Source: Paracoccus sp. S1E-3
GTDB lineage: Bacteria > Pseudomonadota > Alphaproteobacteria > Rhodobacterales > Rhodobacteraceae
DNA: 64,000 nucleotides
Assembly (NCBI RefSeq): GCF_013868135.1
Contig: NZ_JACEMU010000004.1
Span: 1,798,001-1,862,000, forward strand
Reading direction: 5' to 3'
Shown here: positions 8,343 to 16,882 of the stretch, piece after piece
Numbering within the stretch: the first letter of the stretch is position 1
Layout: each line of letters begins with the position of its first letter
Program-made: the position numbers and the translations under genes
Notes under the pieces: model-generated
The model's database searches: none
What the model was told of the DNA's origin: nothing
Seen by the model: the letters and a program-made list of their open reading frames with translations, nothing else

Positions 8343-8957
8343 CTAGTGATGGAAGATGTCGTTTTCATCCCCCCAGCCCAGCAGGTCCAGTTGGGCACGG
8401 GTGGGCAGAAAGTCGAAACAGGCCTGCGCCAGCGCCGTCCGGTCCTCGCGCGCCAGCAGCTTTTCCAGCTCGGCCTTGAGGCGGTGCAGATACAGCACGT
8501 CCGAGGCGGCATATTCCAGCTGCGCCTCGCTCAACTGCTGGGCGCCCCAGTCCGAGGTCTGCTGCTGCTTCGAGATATCGACCCCCGCCAGCGCCTGCAG
8601 CAGGTATTTCAGCCCGTGCCGGTCGGTATAAGTGCGGATCATCTTCGAGGCGATCTTGGTGCACCAGACCGGCGCCGTGGTGACGCCAAAGGCGTTCTGA
8701 AGCGCCGCGATGTCGAAGCGGCCGAAATGGAACAGCTTCAGCACTGCCGGATCGGCCAGCATCCGGGTCAGGTTCGGCGCGGCGGTCTGGCCCGGCGCGA
8801 TCTGAACCAGATGCGCATCGCCATCGCCCGAGGACATCTGCACCAGGCACAAACGATCACGGCGCGGGTCCAGCCCCATGGTTTCGGTGTCGATGGCCAC
8901 CACCGGGCCAAGGTCCAGCCCGTCGGGCAGGTCGTTCTGATACAGGTGAATGGCCAT
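8343..8957 (-). CDS. rnd: Ribonuclease D, short form
   Basis: 204-residue 3'-5' exoribonuclease of the DEDD family, acting in tRNA and structured RNA processing. Exo I is VVAIDTETMGLDP (Asp23, Glu25), Exo II is in LKLFHFGRFDIAALQNAFG, and Exo III is in LEYAASDVLYLHRL. The protein ends right after the exonuclease domain. The HRDC domains of E. coli RNase D (about 375 residues) are absent, which is usual for this alphaproteobacterial type. It is the first gene of the rnd-kdsD-lpt block and stops 10 bases before the kdsD start. Confidence 0.9.
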   Translation of the reverse strand: MAIHLYQNDLPDGLDLGPVVAIDTETMGLDPRRDRLCLVQMSSGDGDAHLVQIAPGQTAAPNLTRMLADPAVLKLFHFGRFDIAALQNAFGVTTAPVWCTKIASKMIRTYTDRHGLKYLLQALAGVDISKQQQTSDWGAQQLSEAQLEYAASDVLYLHRLKAELEKLLAREDRTALAQACFDFLPTRAQLDLLGWGDENDIFHH

Positions 8958-9029
8958 GAGAATCCTCGTTTGGTGCCGTCTATACGGCGGATTTCGGCCA
9001 AGGTCAGCCCTTTCCGGATCAAGCTGCCG

Positions 9030-10007
9030 TCAGCGTGCAACCGGGAAGCGGATCGCCGAGGTCTCGGCCGGATCGGCCTCGACATTCAACGTCGCCTCGA
9101 CGATGGGGGCGTTGAGGTTCTTGGTCTGCATGAAGATGCGTCCGATATATTCCCCCAGGATCCCCAGGAACATGGCGTTCAGCGTCATCGACATCAGCAG
9201 CAGGATGACCAGCGTGGCGAAGCCCGGCGGCCATTCCTGCCCGAACAGCAGCTTGCCGACCAGATAGCCCAGCAGCACCAGAAAAGTGATCAGCCCCGCG
9301 AACAGCGACACTGTCGAGGCCAGCCGCAGCGGCACCAGCGAATGGTTCACCATCCCATCCACCGCCAGCGACATCATCGCGCGCAGCGGAAATTTCGATA
9401 CGCCCGCCGTGCGCGCGGCGCGGTCGTAATCGAAACCGACCTGGCTGAAGCCCATGGCGCTGATCATCCCGCGCATATAGGGTGAGCGGTCGCCGCTTTT
9501 GCGGATCTGGTCCAGGATCACCCGATCGGTCAGGCGGAACTCGCCCACGTTGCGGGGCAGGTCGTCGGGGCTGATGCGGTCGATGAACCAGTAGAATCCG
9601 CGCCGCAGCGCCGTCACCACCGGTCCGTCGGGCAGCTTCTTGCGGATGCCGTAGACGACCTGATTGCCCTGCCGCCACAGCGCCAGCATCTGCGGGATCA
9701 GTTCGGGCGGGTCCTGCAAGTCAGCGTCAAGCTGGATCGCGCAATCCCCGCGCGCCGATTTGTAGGCATACATGACCGAATTCTGATAGCCGACATTGCG
9801 CGAGAAGCGGAAGACGCGGACGCGCGGGTCCTCGGCGGCGATCTCGGACAGGATGGCGAAGGTGCGATCGGTCGAGTGGTTGTCGGTGAAGATGATTTCG
9901 GCCTCGTCGCCGGGCAGGCCGTCCATGACGGCAGCGATCCGTTCGTAACAGGCGCGAACGTTGTCTTCTTCGTTATAGGCCGGGACGAGGATGGAGATCA
10001 GGCTCAT
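9030..10007 (-). CDS. GtrB-like polyprenyl-phosphate glycosyltransferase (GT2)
   Basis: 325-residue GT2 enzyme with the DPM1/GtrB/ArnC layout. A cytoplasmic GT-A domain (ISILVPAYNEEDNVRACYER; DNHSTDRTF; the DxD motif in QLDADLQDPPELI) is followed by two membrane helices at about 230-255 and 262-292, then a short tail. Enzymes of this type move a sugar from a nucleotide onto undecaprenyl phosphate. It overlaps the SDR gene by four bases and is the last gene of the operon that begins with gtrA. With the flippase and GT-C genes it forms the three-part gtr scheme. The sugar donor is inferred to be the CDP-sugar made by its neighbours. Confidence 0.85.
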   Translation of the reverse strand: MSLISILVPAYNEEDNVRACYERIAAVMDGLPGDEAEIIFTDNHSTDRTFAILSEIAAEDPRVRVFRFSRNVGYQNSVMYAYKSARGDCAIQLDADLQDPPELIPQMLALWRQGNQVVYGIRKKLPDGPVVTALRRGFYWFIDRISPDDLPRNVGEFRLTDRVILDQIRKSGDRSPYMRGMISAMGFSQVGFDYDRAARTAGVSKFPLRAMMSLAVDGMVNHSLVPLRLASTVSLFAGLITFLVLLGYLVGKLLFGQEWPPGFATLVILLLMSMTLNAMFLGILGEYIGRIFMQTKNLNAPIVEATLNVEADPAETSAIRFPVAR

Positions 10008-10969
10008 ACGCTGGACCTTTTGCCGGGGTTTGTGGTTGCGGCGCGGGCGCGTTCCCAGGCGATCACCTGACGCAGCCCCTGCTGAAGCGTGACGCGCGGC
10101 CGCCAGCCAAGCGCGCGCAACTCCTTCGATGGCGAGGCGGAGACGCGGTTATTGGCGCCCGCCGGCGCCACGGGCTCGGGCGGGGCGGCATGGCCGGTCA
10201 GCCGGGCGATGCGCGCGGCCAGATCGCCAGTGCGGATCGGACGCCCGGTCGACACGTTGACGACCGGCGGCAATTCCGCCGCATGATCGGCGATCAGTTG
10301 CAGCGCAGCCACCACGTCATCGACATGGATCAGATCACGCCGGGCGGCGGGTTCACGCGGCTCCATCGGTTCGCCCGCCAGCGCCTGGCGGATCGCGCCG
10401 GGCACCAGAAAATCATTCGACTGGTCGCCGCCGTAAGTGAGGCTGAGGCGCGCTGTGACGGCCGGGATGGCACTGCGTGCGCGCCAGATCCCCATCAGAT
10501 GGGTGCCGGTCAGGATCGACAGGCCATAGGTCGAAACCGGCCATTTCCGCGCGGCCGAACGTGCCACATCGGCATCGTGCATAAGCTCGGCCAGCGAGCC
10601 GGCGCGGACCACCGCCTGCGGCGGCTTTGCCATCTGCCCCAGTGCCGACAACATGGCGTGCAGCGGATCCAGATTCGTGTGTATCGCACCCATCACGTCA
10701 TCGAGACCCGCATCGCCGGTTTCGAAGCGGGTCACCGCCCCCAGCAGGAAGACCCGCTGGGGCGACTGGCGCCGCAGCACGGTCGCCAGCGCCTGGTCGT
10801 CGGTCACATTCACCCGCGCCAGCGTCAGCCGGCTCAGCTCATTCTCGATTCGCCAGATATTGGTGCCGGGTCGGGTCAATACGGTGACTCTGTCGCCTCG
10901 CGACAGGCAGTGCCGCACGAAATGCGAGCCGATGAAGCCAGCGCCGCCGACGATCAACACGTTGACCAT
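10004..10969 (-). CDS. NAD-dependent epimerase/dehydratase-like SDR lacking the catalytic Lys
   Basis: 321-residue extended SDR. The nucleotide-binding GGAGFIGSH is intact at residues 8-16, and the C-terminal substrate region (RRDLIHVDDVVAALQLI, VNVSTG, RALGWRPRVTLQQGL) is typical of nucleotide-sugar enzymes. The active-site stretch reads STYGLSILTG: Tyr148 is present, but the Lys of YxxxK is Ile152 (codon ATC). RfbG in the same operon keeps Y162 and K166. By position it could be the final 4-ketoreductase of the CDP-sugar pathway, but the missing Lys makes that uncertain. The start at 10969 has an AAGGG site. The frame upstream to 10999 does not add family sequence. Confidence 0.8.
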   Translation of the reverse strand: MVNVLIVGGAGFIGSHFVRHCLSRGDRVTVLTRPGTNIWRIENELSRLTLARVNVTDDQALATVLRRQSPQRVFLLGAVTRFETGDAGLDDVMGAIHTNLDPLHAMLSALGQMAKPPQAVVRAGSLAELMHDADVARSAARKWPVSTYGLSILTGTHLMGIWRARSAIPAVTARLSLTYGGDQSNDFLVPGAIRQALAGEPMEPREPAARRDLIHVDDVVAALQLIADHAAELPPVVNVSTGRPIRTGDLAARIARLTGHAAPPEPVAPAGANNRVSASPSKELRALGWRPRVTLQQGLRQVIAWERARAATTNPGKRSSV

Positions 10970-11000
10970 GAAAATACCCTTCAACGACACATGTTCCAAA

Positions 11001-12086
11001 TCAGATCACAATACGCGGATATGGCAAGGGCAGAATGGGGCGGCCGCCAGCGACCCCATCCCCGGCCAGTTGGGTGCGGAACCCGTCAAAGAAGGTCCGG
11101 GCCAGCACCAGCAGAGAATCAGGCGGATTGTCGGCAATGACTGCAGGATCATGGATCGGCAGCCGTTTTCCCGGAGACAAAAAGCCCTGTTCCAACGGGT
11201 TGCGGTCGACCCGGTAGTCCTGCGTCCCCGTGCCGAGATCGAAGAAGTTCGGCAACGTGTTGCCCTTGGCCGGCGCGCCACGGCCCGCGATGCGCGCGGC
11301 TTCGGCTTTCAGACCAGCCAGCAGCCCGCGCAAGGCGTCGCCGACGGCATGGGCGCGGGCTGCCAAAGCCTTGAATGCGGCGCCGTCCTCCTCGGCCGGC
11401 GTCCGAATGATCTCGGGGCTGGGCGGCGCGGCCGAGGTGGGCTTGCGGATGAACACCCGAACGGAACCGCCATGCACCGGCAGCCGGATCACATCGACCA
11501 CCGCCATGCCGGTCCGGTCGGCCAGCGAATGCGGCCTCATTTCCGACAGGTGTTCGTGATAGACATCATCGAACTGGCGGGTGGCCGGTATCTCGCGCCC
11601 CCGGCGGATATCGATCACGAACCAGCCGTCATCGGCCAGCGACCCGTTGATGCCGTCCATCCGCCCGACCAGATCGCCGATATGCTCAAGTGTGGTGGTG
11701 GTGGAGATCACCTGCGCAGGACCATGCAGCGCACGCACCTCGTCGGCGGTTTCGGGATCGAAACAGGCGACATGGACCTGCACACCGTTCTTGGCCGCCC
11801 GCTCGGTCAGGACGGCGGCCAGTCCCTCGAAATGGCCATGCATCGTTGCGGCGTCCGGGAGGATATGCAGGTCATGCCGCACGAACCCCTCGGGGATCTG
11901 GTCGGCCTCCTCGATCATCCCGTTATCCAGACAGGTCTGAGTGTTCAGCGCAAGGGCAGACTGGGGCTGATCCACGTCCTCGGGCCGCACGAACATATTG
12001 GCGGGCGGGTGGCGGCCCATCGGCAGGAACAGAAACATTCGGTCCGACCCGCAGGCCCGGCAATGAGTCATGGTGCTGGGTCGCAT
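11001..12086 (-). CDS. Sugar C-methyltransferase-like protein with missing SAM-binding segment
   Basis: 361-residue protein related to NDP-hexose C-methyltransferases (TylC3/TcaB9 type). The N-terminal zinc region keeps C9 and C12, and C52, but the fourth position is Asn55 (TCLDNG). The catalytic-type VYHEHLSEMRPHSL (176-189) and the C-terminal AKGNTLPNFFDLG, DRNPLEQGFLSPGKRLPI and LLVLARTFF blocks are intact. Between HFEGLAAVLTERAAKN and GVQVHVACFDPETADE the expected glycine-rich SAM motif I and the following acidic strand are absent, about 45 residues short. The reading frame is open, so this is either a clean internal deletion or a divergent subfamily. It lies between the RfbH-like and SDR genes. 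Confidence 0.75.
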   Translation of the reverse strand: MRPSTMTHCRACGSDRMFLFLPMGRHPPANMFVRPEDVDQPQSALALNTQTCLDNGMIEEADQIPEGFVRHDLHILPDAATMHGHFEGLAAVLTERAAKNGVQVHVACFDPETADEVRALHGPAQVISTTTTLEHIGDLVGRMDGINGSLADDGWFVIDIRRGREIPATRQFDDVYHEHLSEMRPHSLADRTGMAVVDVIRLPVHGGSVRVFIRKPTSAAPPSPEIIRTPAEEDGAAFKALAARAHAVGDALRGLLAGLKAEAARIAGRGAPAKGNTLPNFFDLGTGTQDYRVDRNPLEQGFLSPGKRLPIHDPAVIADNPPDSLLVLARTFFDGFRTQLAGDGVAGGRPILPLPYPRIVI

Positions 12087-12103
12087 AGCGGAGATCCTCG
12101 GCT

Positions 12104-13297
12104 CTATCGACCGAACTGGCGGGCGAACGCGGTGAAGCTGTCATGCATGTGGTCGATCTGCGGCTGGTCCAGCCCGTGATGGCAGGCCAGCAGGATACCG
12201 CCTTTCATCACCGCGTCGGCGACCGGATAACCCTCGGGCCGGGTCGCGGTGGTCACATTCTTCATCGCCGGCTGGCGCAGGATATTGCCGGTGAAGACCG
12301 GCCGGGTCTGGATCTCGCGCCGCTCCATCCAGATCTGCATCTCGCGCCTGGTGAAGGGGGCATCGTCGCGGATGGTCAACGGAAAGGCCAGCCAGCCGGT
12401 CCGGCTGTCGGGCAGTTGCCGGGGCAGGGTGAACCAATCCTCATAGGCGGCGAAGAAGGCCAGATGCTGGGCGAAGTTTTCTTCGCGCGCGGTGATGTTG
12501 CGTTGCAGCTTGTCCAGCTGCACAAGGCCAAAGGCGGCGCTGATCTCGGACGGTTCCAGGTTATAGCCCAGTTCCTCGAACAGGAATTTCGCGTCATAGG
12601 AGATGCCGTCAAGCTCGACATTGAAGCGGTTCTCGATCGCCTCGCTGTCGACGAACAGCGACGATGTCCGCCCCCAGCTGCGCAGCAGCAACGCACGCCG
12701 CGCCAGATCATCATCATTCACGCACAGCATCCCGCCGTTGCCGGCGCCGTTGATGACATGGCTGCCATAGAAGCTGGTGGTCGAGATGGTCGAGTTCACC
12801 CCGGTCGAAACCCCACCAATCGTCGCGCCCAGCGTGTCGGCGCTGTCCTCGATCACCGGCAGGCCGTGCTTTTCGGCGATTTCGCGGATGCGGGGCCAAT
12901 CCGGCAGGTTGCCGATCAGCGAGGGGATCATGATGGCGCGGGTCTCGGGTCCGATCATCGCCTCGATCTGGTCCGCATCGGCATTATAGGTGCCGGGCGT
13001 CACGTCGATGAAAGCCGGAACCAGCCCGTGCTGGACAATGGGCGAGACGGTGGTGGCAAAGGTCAGCGCCGGGGTGATGACCTGCGAGCGTTCCGGCAGC
13101 TCCAGCAGCGCCACCGCAAGGAAATTCGCCGAGGAACCGGAATTGACCATGATCCCGTGCCGCTTGTCGAACAGGGCGGCGACGCGTTCCTGCATCTCGC
13201 GGACATGCTTGCCCATCTGGGTCGAACTGCGCAGCACCCGCACAACCGCCTCGATTTCCTCCTCTCCATGAACGGTCTGGCCGTAATTCACGCGCAT
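12104..13297 (-). CDS. RfbH/ColD-like DegT-family sugar 3-dehydratase
   Basis: 397-residue DegT/DnrJ/EryC1-fold protein. The residue that is the PLP lysine in aminotransferases is His180 (TTSFYGSHVING), as in the 3-dehydratases E1/RfbH and ColD. Asp151 for the pyridine nitrogen is present in VIEDSADTLGATIGG. Overall similarity is to RfbH: RSWGR, then LGYNLEPSEISAAFGLVQLDKL. The Cys-rich [2Fe-2S] segment that follows WGR in E1 is replaced by TSSLFVDSEAIENRF (211-225), which has no Cys. It should remove the 3-OH of a 4-keto-6-deoxyhexose, probably on CDP given rfbF and rfbG upstream. The start at 13297 has a GGGAA site. The longer frame to 13663 runs through rfbG and is not coding. Confidence 0.85.
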   Translation of the reverse strand: MRVNYGQTVHGEEEIEAVVRVLRSSTQMGKHVREMQERVAALFDKRHGIMVNSGSSANFLAVALLELPERSQVITPALTFATTVSPIVQHGLVPAFIDVTPGTYNADADQIEAMIGPETRAIMIPSLIGNLPDWPRIREIAEKHGLPVIEDSADTLGATIGGVSTGVNSTISTTSFYGSHVINGAGNGGMLCVNDDDLARRALLLRSWGRTSSLFVDSEAIENRFNVELDGISYDAKFLFEELGYNLEPSEISAAFGLVQLDKLQRNITAREENFAQHLAFFAAYEDWFTLPRQLPDSRTGWLAFPLTIRDDAPFTRREMQIWMERREIQTRPVFTGNILRQPAMKNVTTATRPEGYPVADAVMKGGILLACHHGLDQPQIDHMHDSFTAFARQFGR

Positions 13298-13341
13298 ATG
13301 AAATTCCCTGTCACTGTCTCTCGTCGCTTGGCATCTTGGTG

Positions 13342-14445
13342 TCATTGGCCTACCGGGGGCGTCATCAGTGCCTGATAGGCGGCAATCTGGTCGAAGGTCA
13401 TCGCCCGCATGTCGGCACCGGCCTGATGGCCCCGATACCAGTCCGCGGTCAGGCGCAGCGCGTCCTCGATCCGCAAACGCGGCTTCCAGCCGAGATGCAG
13501 GCGCGCCCGCGTACTGTCCAGCCGCAGCAGGCCGGCCTCGTGCGGGGCGTTCGGATCGGGGCGGATGGCGATGCGCGGACCGCCCGGCCCCCAGGCCGCG
13601 GCAAAAGCGGTGCAGATCTGCCCGACCGGCAAAGTCGCATCCAGATCGGGGCCGAAATTCCACGCCTCGGCCACCTTGTCGCCGCGCCCGGCCAGCAGGT
13701 GGGCGGCAACGGTCAGGTAACCGGCCAGCGGCTCCAGCACATGCTGCCAGGGGCGGACGCTGTCGGGGTTGCGGATGGCGACCTCAGCCCCGGCAGCGGT
13801 GGCGCGGACCATGTCGGGGATGAGCCGGTGCGCCGACCAGTCACCGCCGCCGATCACGTTCCCTGCCCGGACCGAGGCGAGCCGCGCCGCCCCCGCCGCG
13901 CTGAAGAAGGATCGCCGGTAGGCCTGGGCCACCAGCTCGGTGCAGGCCTTGGAGGCGCTATAGGGATCGGAACCGCCCAGCGGGTCGCATTCGCGATACC
14001 CCCAGTCCCATTCGTTGTTTTCATAGCATTTGTCGCTGGTCACCACCACGATCCCGCGAACCGAAGGCGAGTGCCGCGCCAGTTCCAGCACGTTGGCTGT
14101 GCCCATCACATTGGTGGCGAAGGTCTGCACCGGAAAGTCGTAGCTGTCGCGCACGATTGCCTGGGCGGCCATGTGGATGACCAGCTCGGGGTCGAACCCC
14201 GCGACGGCCTCCTCCAGCGCGGCGCGGTCGTTGATATCGGCGAAGCGGCTGTCGCAGCTTTTCGCCACCCCGGCGAGGTCAAACAGCGCCGGGTCCGTCG
14301 CTGGCGCCAGTGACACCCCGCGCACATGCGCACCCAAACGGTCCAGCCACAGTGCCAGCCAGCCGCCCTTGAAGCCCGAATGCCCGGTCAGCAGGACCTG
14401 CCGCCCGGCGAATACACCGCCAAAGGGATCGCCGGGCTGCGCCAT
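13342..14445 (-). CDS. rfbG: CDP-glucose 4,6-dehydratase
   Basis: 367-residue extended SDR that converts CDP-glucose to CDP-4-keto-6-deoxyglucose. The nucleotide motif is VLLTGHSGFKGGWLALWL (GHSGFKG is specific for this enzyme). The VIHMAAQAIVRDSY block, SDKCYENNEWDWGYRE, and catalytic SDPYSASKACTE (Tyr162, Lys166) follow. The C-terminal AGNVIGGGDW, RPWQHVLEPLAGYL and EAWNFGP blocks are also diagnostic. Length matches the family. The ATG shares one base with the rfbF stop (TGATG). It supplies the 4-keto intermediate for the RfbH-like enzyme downstream. Confidence 0.95.
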   Translation of the reverse strand: MAQPGDPFGGVFAGRQVLLTGHSGFKGGWLALWLDRLGAHVRGVSLAPATDPALFDLAGVAKSCDSRFADINDRAALEEAVAGFDPELVIHMAAQAIVRDSYDFPVQTFATNVMGTANVLELARHSPSVRGIVVVTSDKCYENNEWDWGYRECDPLGGSDPYSASKACTELVAQAYRRSFFSAAGAARLASVRAGNVIGGGDWSAHRLIPDMVRATAAGAEVAIRNPDSVRPWQHVLEPLAGYLTVAAHLLAGRGDKVAEAWNFGPDLDATLPVGQICTAFAAAWGPGGPRIAIRPDPNAPHEAGLLRLDSTRARLHLGWKPRLRIEDALRLTADWYRGHQAGADMRAMTFDQIAAYQALMTPPVGQ

Positions 14446-15260
14446 CAGATCACCGCCACCGGTCGGGCCGGATCGGGCACCTGCGATGCCTCGTCGAACA
14501 TCAACCAGGGCGGCGGGATCTGATGGCAGACCTCGTTCAGCGCGTTGCGGTCGCGGACGGTGTCCATCGGATGCCAGAAGCCGTAATGCTTGAAGGCCAT
14601 CAACTGGCCATCGCGGGTCAGGTTGACCATCGGCGACTGCTCCAACGGCTCCATGTCATCGACGAGATAGTCGAAGACGCCGGGTTCGAAGACGAAGAAG
14701 CCGCCATTGATCCAGGTCTCATAGCGGCGGACCTTCTCGGTAAAGGCCTGCACTTGCTCGCCGGCGATTTCCATATTGCCGAAACGCGCCGGCGGCTGCA
14801 CCGCCGTCACCGTCGCCAGTTTGCCATGGCTGCGGTGGAAGGCGATCAGCCGGTCGATATCGACATTCCCGAGGCCGTCGGAATAGGTGACCATGAAAGT
14901 CTCGTCCCCCACCCAGTCGCGCAGGCGGCGGATGCGGCCGCTGGTCATGGTATCGGCGCCGGTATCGACCACGCTGACCTTCCACCCCCCGGCCGAGATC
15001 GGCTTCAGGTTCAGCTGACCGGTGTCGACATCGACGCTGATGTCATTGGCGATCAGGTGATAATTGGCAAAGAACTGCTTCAGCATCAGACATTTGTAAC
15101 CGGCGGCGACGATGAAGTCATTCTGGTTGAAGTGGCTGTAGATATCCATCACCCGCGCGATGATGGGGCGGCCGCCCACCTCGACCATGGGTTTCGGGAT
15201 GGCGACGGTTTCTTCGGCCAGGCGCGAACCAAGGCCGCCTGCGAGCAGGATCGTTTTCAT
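14445..15260 (-). CDS. rfbF: Glucose-1-phosphate cytidylyltransferase
   Basis: 271-residue nucleotidyltransferase making CDP-glucose from CTP and glucose-1-phosphate. The N-terminal loop is ILLAGGLGSRLAEE (AGGLGSR at 7-13), with IPKPMVEVGGRPI and HFNQNDFIVAAGYK next. The GNVDIDRLIAFHRSHGKLATVTAV, RFGNMEI, WINGGFFVFEPGVFDYL and FKHYGFWHPMDTVRD blocks are diagnostic. The start at 15260 follows AGGAGG by six bases. The frame continues open to 16184 but that part is antisense or frame-shadow of the GT-C gene. It overlaps both neighbours (4 bases upstream, 1 base downstream), so it is firmly in the operon. Confidence 0.96.
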   Translation of the reverse strand: MKTILLAGGLGSRLAEETVAIPKPMVEVGGRPIIARVMDIYSHFNQNDFIVAAGYKCLMLKQFFANYHLIANDISVDVDTGQLNLKPISAGGWKVSVVDTGADTMTSGRIRRLRDWVGDETFMVTYSDGLGNVDIDRLIAFHRSHGKLATVTAVQPPARFGNMEIAGEQVQAFTEKVRRYETWINGGFFVFEPGVFDYLVDDMEPLEQSPMVNLTRDGQLMAFKHYGFWHPMDTVRDRNALNEVCHQIPPPWLMFDEASQVPDPARPVAVI

Positions 15261-16882
15261 GGATTGCCTCCTGTCTGGTCGGTTGGTGTAGGATCGGCCG
15301 GGGGAAGCCACAGCCTCGCCGCGCCGTAGCGGTCGGTGATCGCAGGGAAGGGCTGCATCTGGTAGCCGCGCGACTGCGCATAGCCTTCCAGCGCCGGATC
15401 CAGCGCCGGGTCGAAGCCGGTCAGGATCGCCGCGGGGGGCTGGGCGTCGAACAGCGCCGGCAGATCGTCCGGCCCCGCCATGGAATAGAGCGCGCGCAAT
15501 TCCGGCGCAGTGTAAGGCGCCACCCGGATCGCGAAGTTGCCGGCCGAGAATTCGGGATAGATCGGCAGCCCCGCCGACAACGGATAGATCGGCGACAGCG
15601 TCGCCACCGGCCCCCGTCCCAGCAGATCCTGCCGGGCCAGCCGGTCGCGCAGCGCATCCGCGCCTTTCTGAACCCGCACGACGGTCAGCTTGCCGGGATG
15701 GCGCAGGTCGTTCACCCCCAGTGCCAGCCGCGGCGCCGCGATGACCAGCATCAGCACCATCGCCACCACCAATGCCGGGGCCAATACTACCCGCCCCGCC
15801 GGCGCGCCGCGCCAGAACAGCGCCAGCAGCAGCGGCAGGCAGACCAGCGGCGCGATGTAATATTGCGGAAAGCCCGGTGTCGGCACAAAGGCCAGCAGCG
15901 CCGCCGTCAGCGTCGCCGCGACCACGATCGGCACCGCACCGCCCGAATCCGCGCGACCTGAATCCGCGCCGCCCGACAACAGGCCGCCCAGCAAGGTGAC
16001 GAACAGCGTCAGCAGCGGCGCGCCGACCATCCACACCGTCCAGGCCAGCTGAAGCTTGGCCCCGTGCCCCAGCGCGATCCCCGGCTCGGTCGCGGCATTG
16101 TCCCGCCAATAGGCGATATGCGGGCCGGCGTGATAGCCGGCGATATGGGCGAAGAACAGATCGGGTTGGGTGGCGGCCAGCCACAGCAGTGGCGCCGCGC
16201 CGACCAGTCCCCCCAGCGCCACCGGCAGCGCGATCCGGCGCAGGCGGGTGCCGAGGTCCACATCACGCGGCAACAGAAAACACCCCAGCGCCACGGCGGG
16301 CACGAAGGCGATGGCGCTGGCTTTCATCCCCGCTGCCACCGACAGCAGCAGCCCGGCGAAGAACAGGCGCGGGAAGGCATAATCCCGCTCGGCCAGGGAA
16401 ATTGCCAGCAGGCCCAGCCCCAGCCCGGCAAAAGGCAGGGGCAGCAGATTGTTCGTCGCCGCCATCCCGGCCTGCCCCAGCAGCACATCCGCCGATAACA
16501 GGCTGACCGGTCCCAGCGCCGCCACCAGCCCCGATCGGGTCAACCGCCATCCCACCCAGGCCGAGCCGCCCAGCAGCAGAAGCCAGGCCAGAAAGATCGC
16601 CAGCCGCGCCGCCGCCAGCAGGCCCAGCCCCGGCATCAGCAGATGCAGGGCGCGAAACAGCCAGGCAGAGTAGGGCACGTGATTATAGAACAGGTCCTGA
16701 TACAGCGCGTATTGATCCAGCAGCGCGGCGGGGGGCACGAACATGAATTCGTCCCGCCGCAGATCATAGCCCATGATCCGCCCGAACAGCGCCACCAACA
16801 ACAGAAACACCGCCGCCGTCAGCAGGGCCCGACGGGCATATTCCCCAATGCCCGTGCGGGCCATGGCGGATTGGCCGATCAT
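15257..16882 (-). CDS. GT-C type membrane glycosyltransferase (GtrC-like role)
   Basis: 541-residue multi-pass membrane protein with about ten hydrophobic segments in the first 420 residues and a soluble periplasmic-type C-terminus. The acidic motif in GYDLRRDEFMFVPPAALLDQ after the first helix (Arg-Arg-Asp-Glu) is typical of GT-C/PMT-like transferases that use polyprenyl-phosphate sugars outside the inner membrane. The ATG at 16882 has AGGAGG eight bases upstream and overlaps gtrA by four bases, and it overlaps rfbF by four at the other end. In the gtr scheme it would transfer the flipped sugar to its acceptor. The acceptor (O-antigen, capsule or protein) is unknown. Confidence 0.78.
   Translation of the reverse strand: MIGQSAMARTGIGEYARRALLTAAVFLLLVALFGRIMGYDLRRDEFMFVPPAALLDQYALYQDLFYNHVPYSAWLFRALHLLMPGLGLLAAARLAIFLAWLLLLGGSAWVGWRLTRSGLVAALGPVSLLSADVLLGQAGMAATNNLLPLPFAGLGLGLLAISLAERDYAFPRLFFAGLLLSVAAGMKASAIAFVPAVALGCFLLPRDVDLGTRLRRIALPVALGGLVGAAPLLWLAATQPDLFFAHIAGYHAGPHIAYWRDNAATEPGIALGHGAKLQLAWTVWMVGAPLLTLFVTLLGGLLSGGADSGRADSGGAVPIVVAATLTAALLAFVPTPGFPQYYIAPLVCLPLLLALFWRGAPAGRVVLAPALVVAMVLMLVIAAPRLALGVNDLRHPGKLTVVRVQKGADALRDRLARQDLLGRGPVATLSPIYPLSAGLPIYPEFSAGNFAIRVAPYTAPELRALYSMAGPDDLPALFDAQPPAAILTGFDPALDPALEGYAQSRGYQMQPFPAITDRYGAARLWLPPADPTPTDQTGGNP

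Noticed and set aside
14445..16184. 579-codon version of rfbF with a 308-residue N-terminal extension
   Set aside because: The extension runs across the GT-C gene in another frame and is Arg/Gly-rich. The ATG at 15260 has AGGAGG and family sequence begins there.
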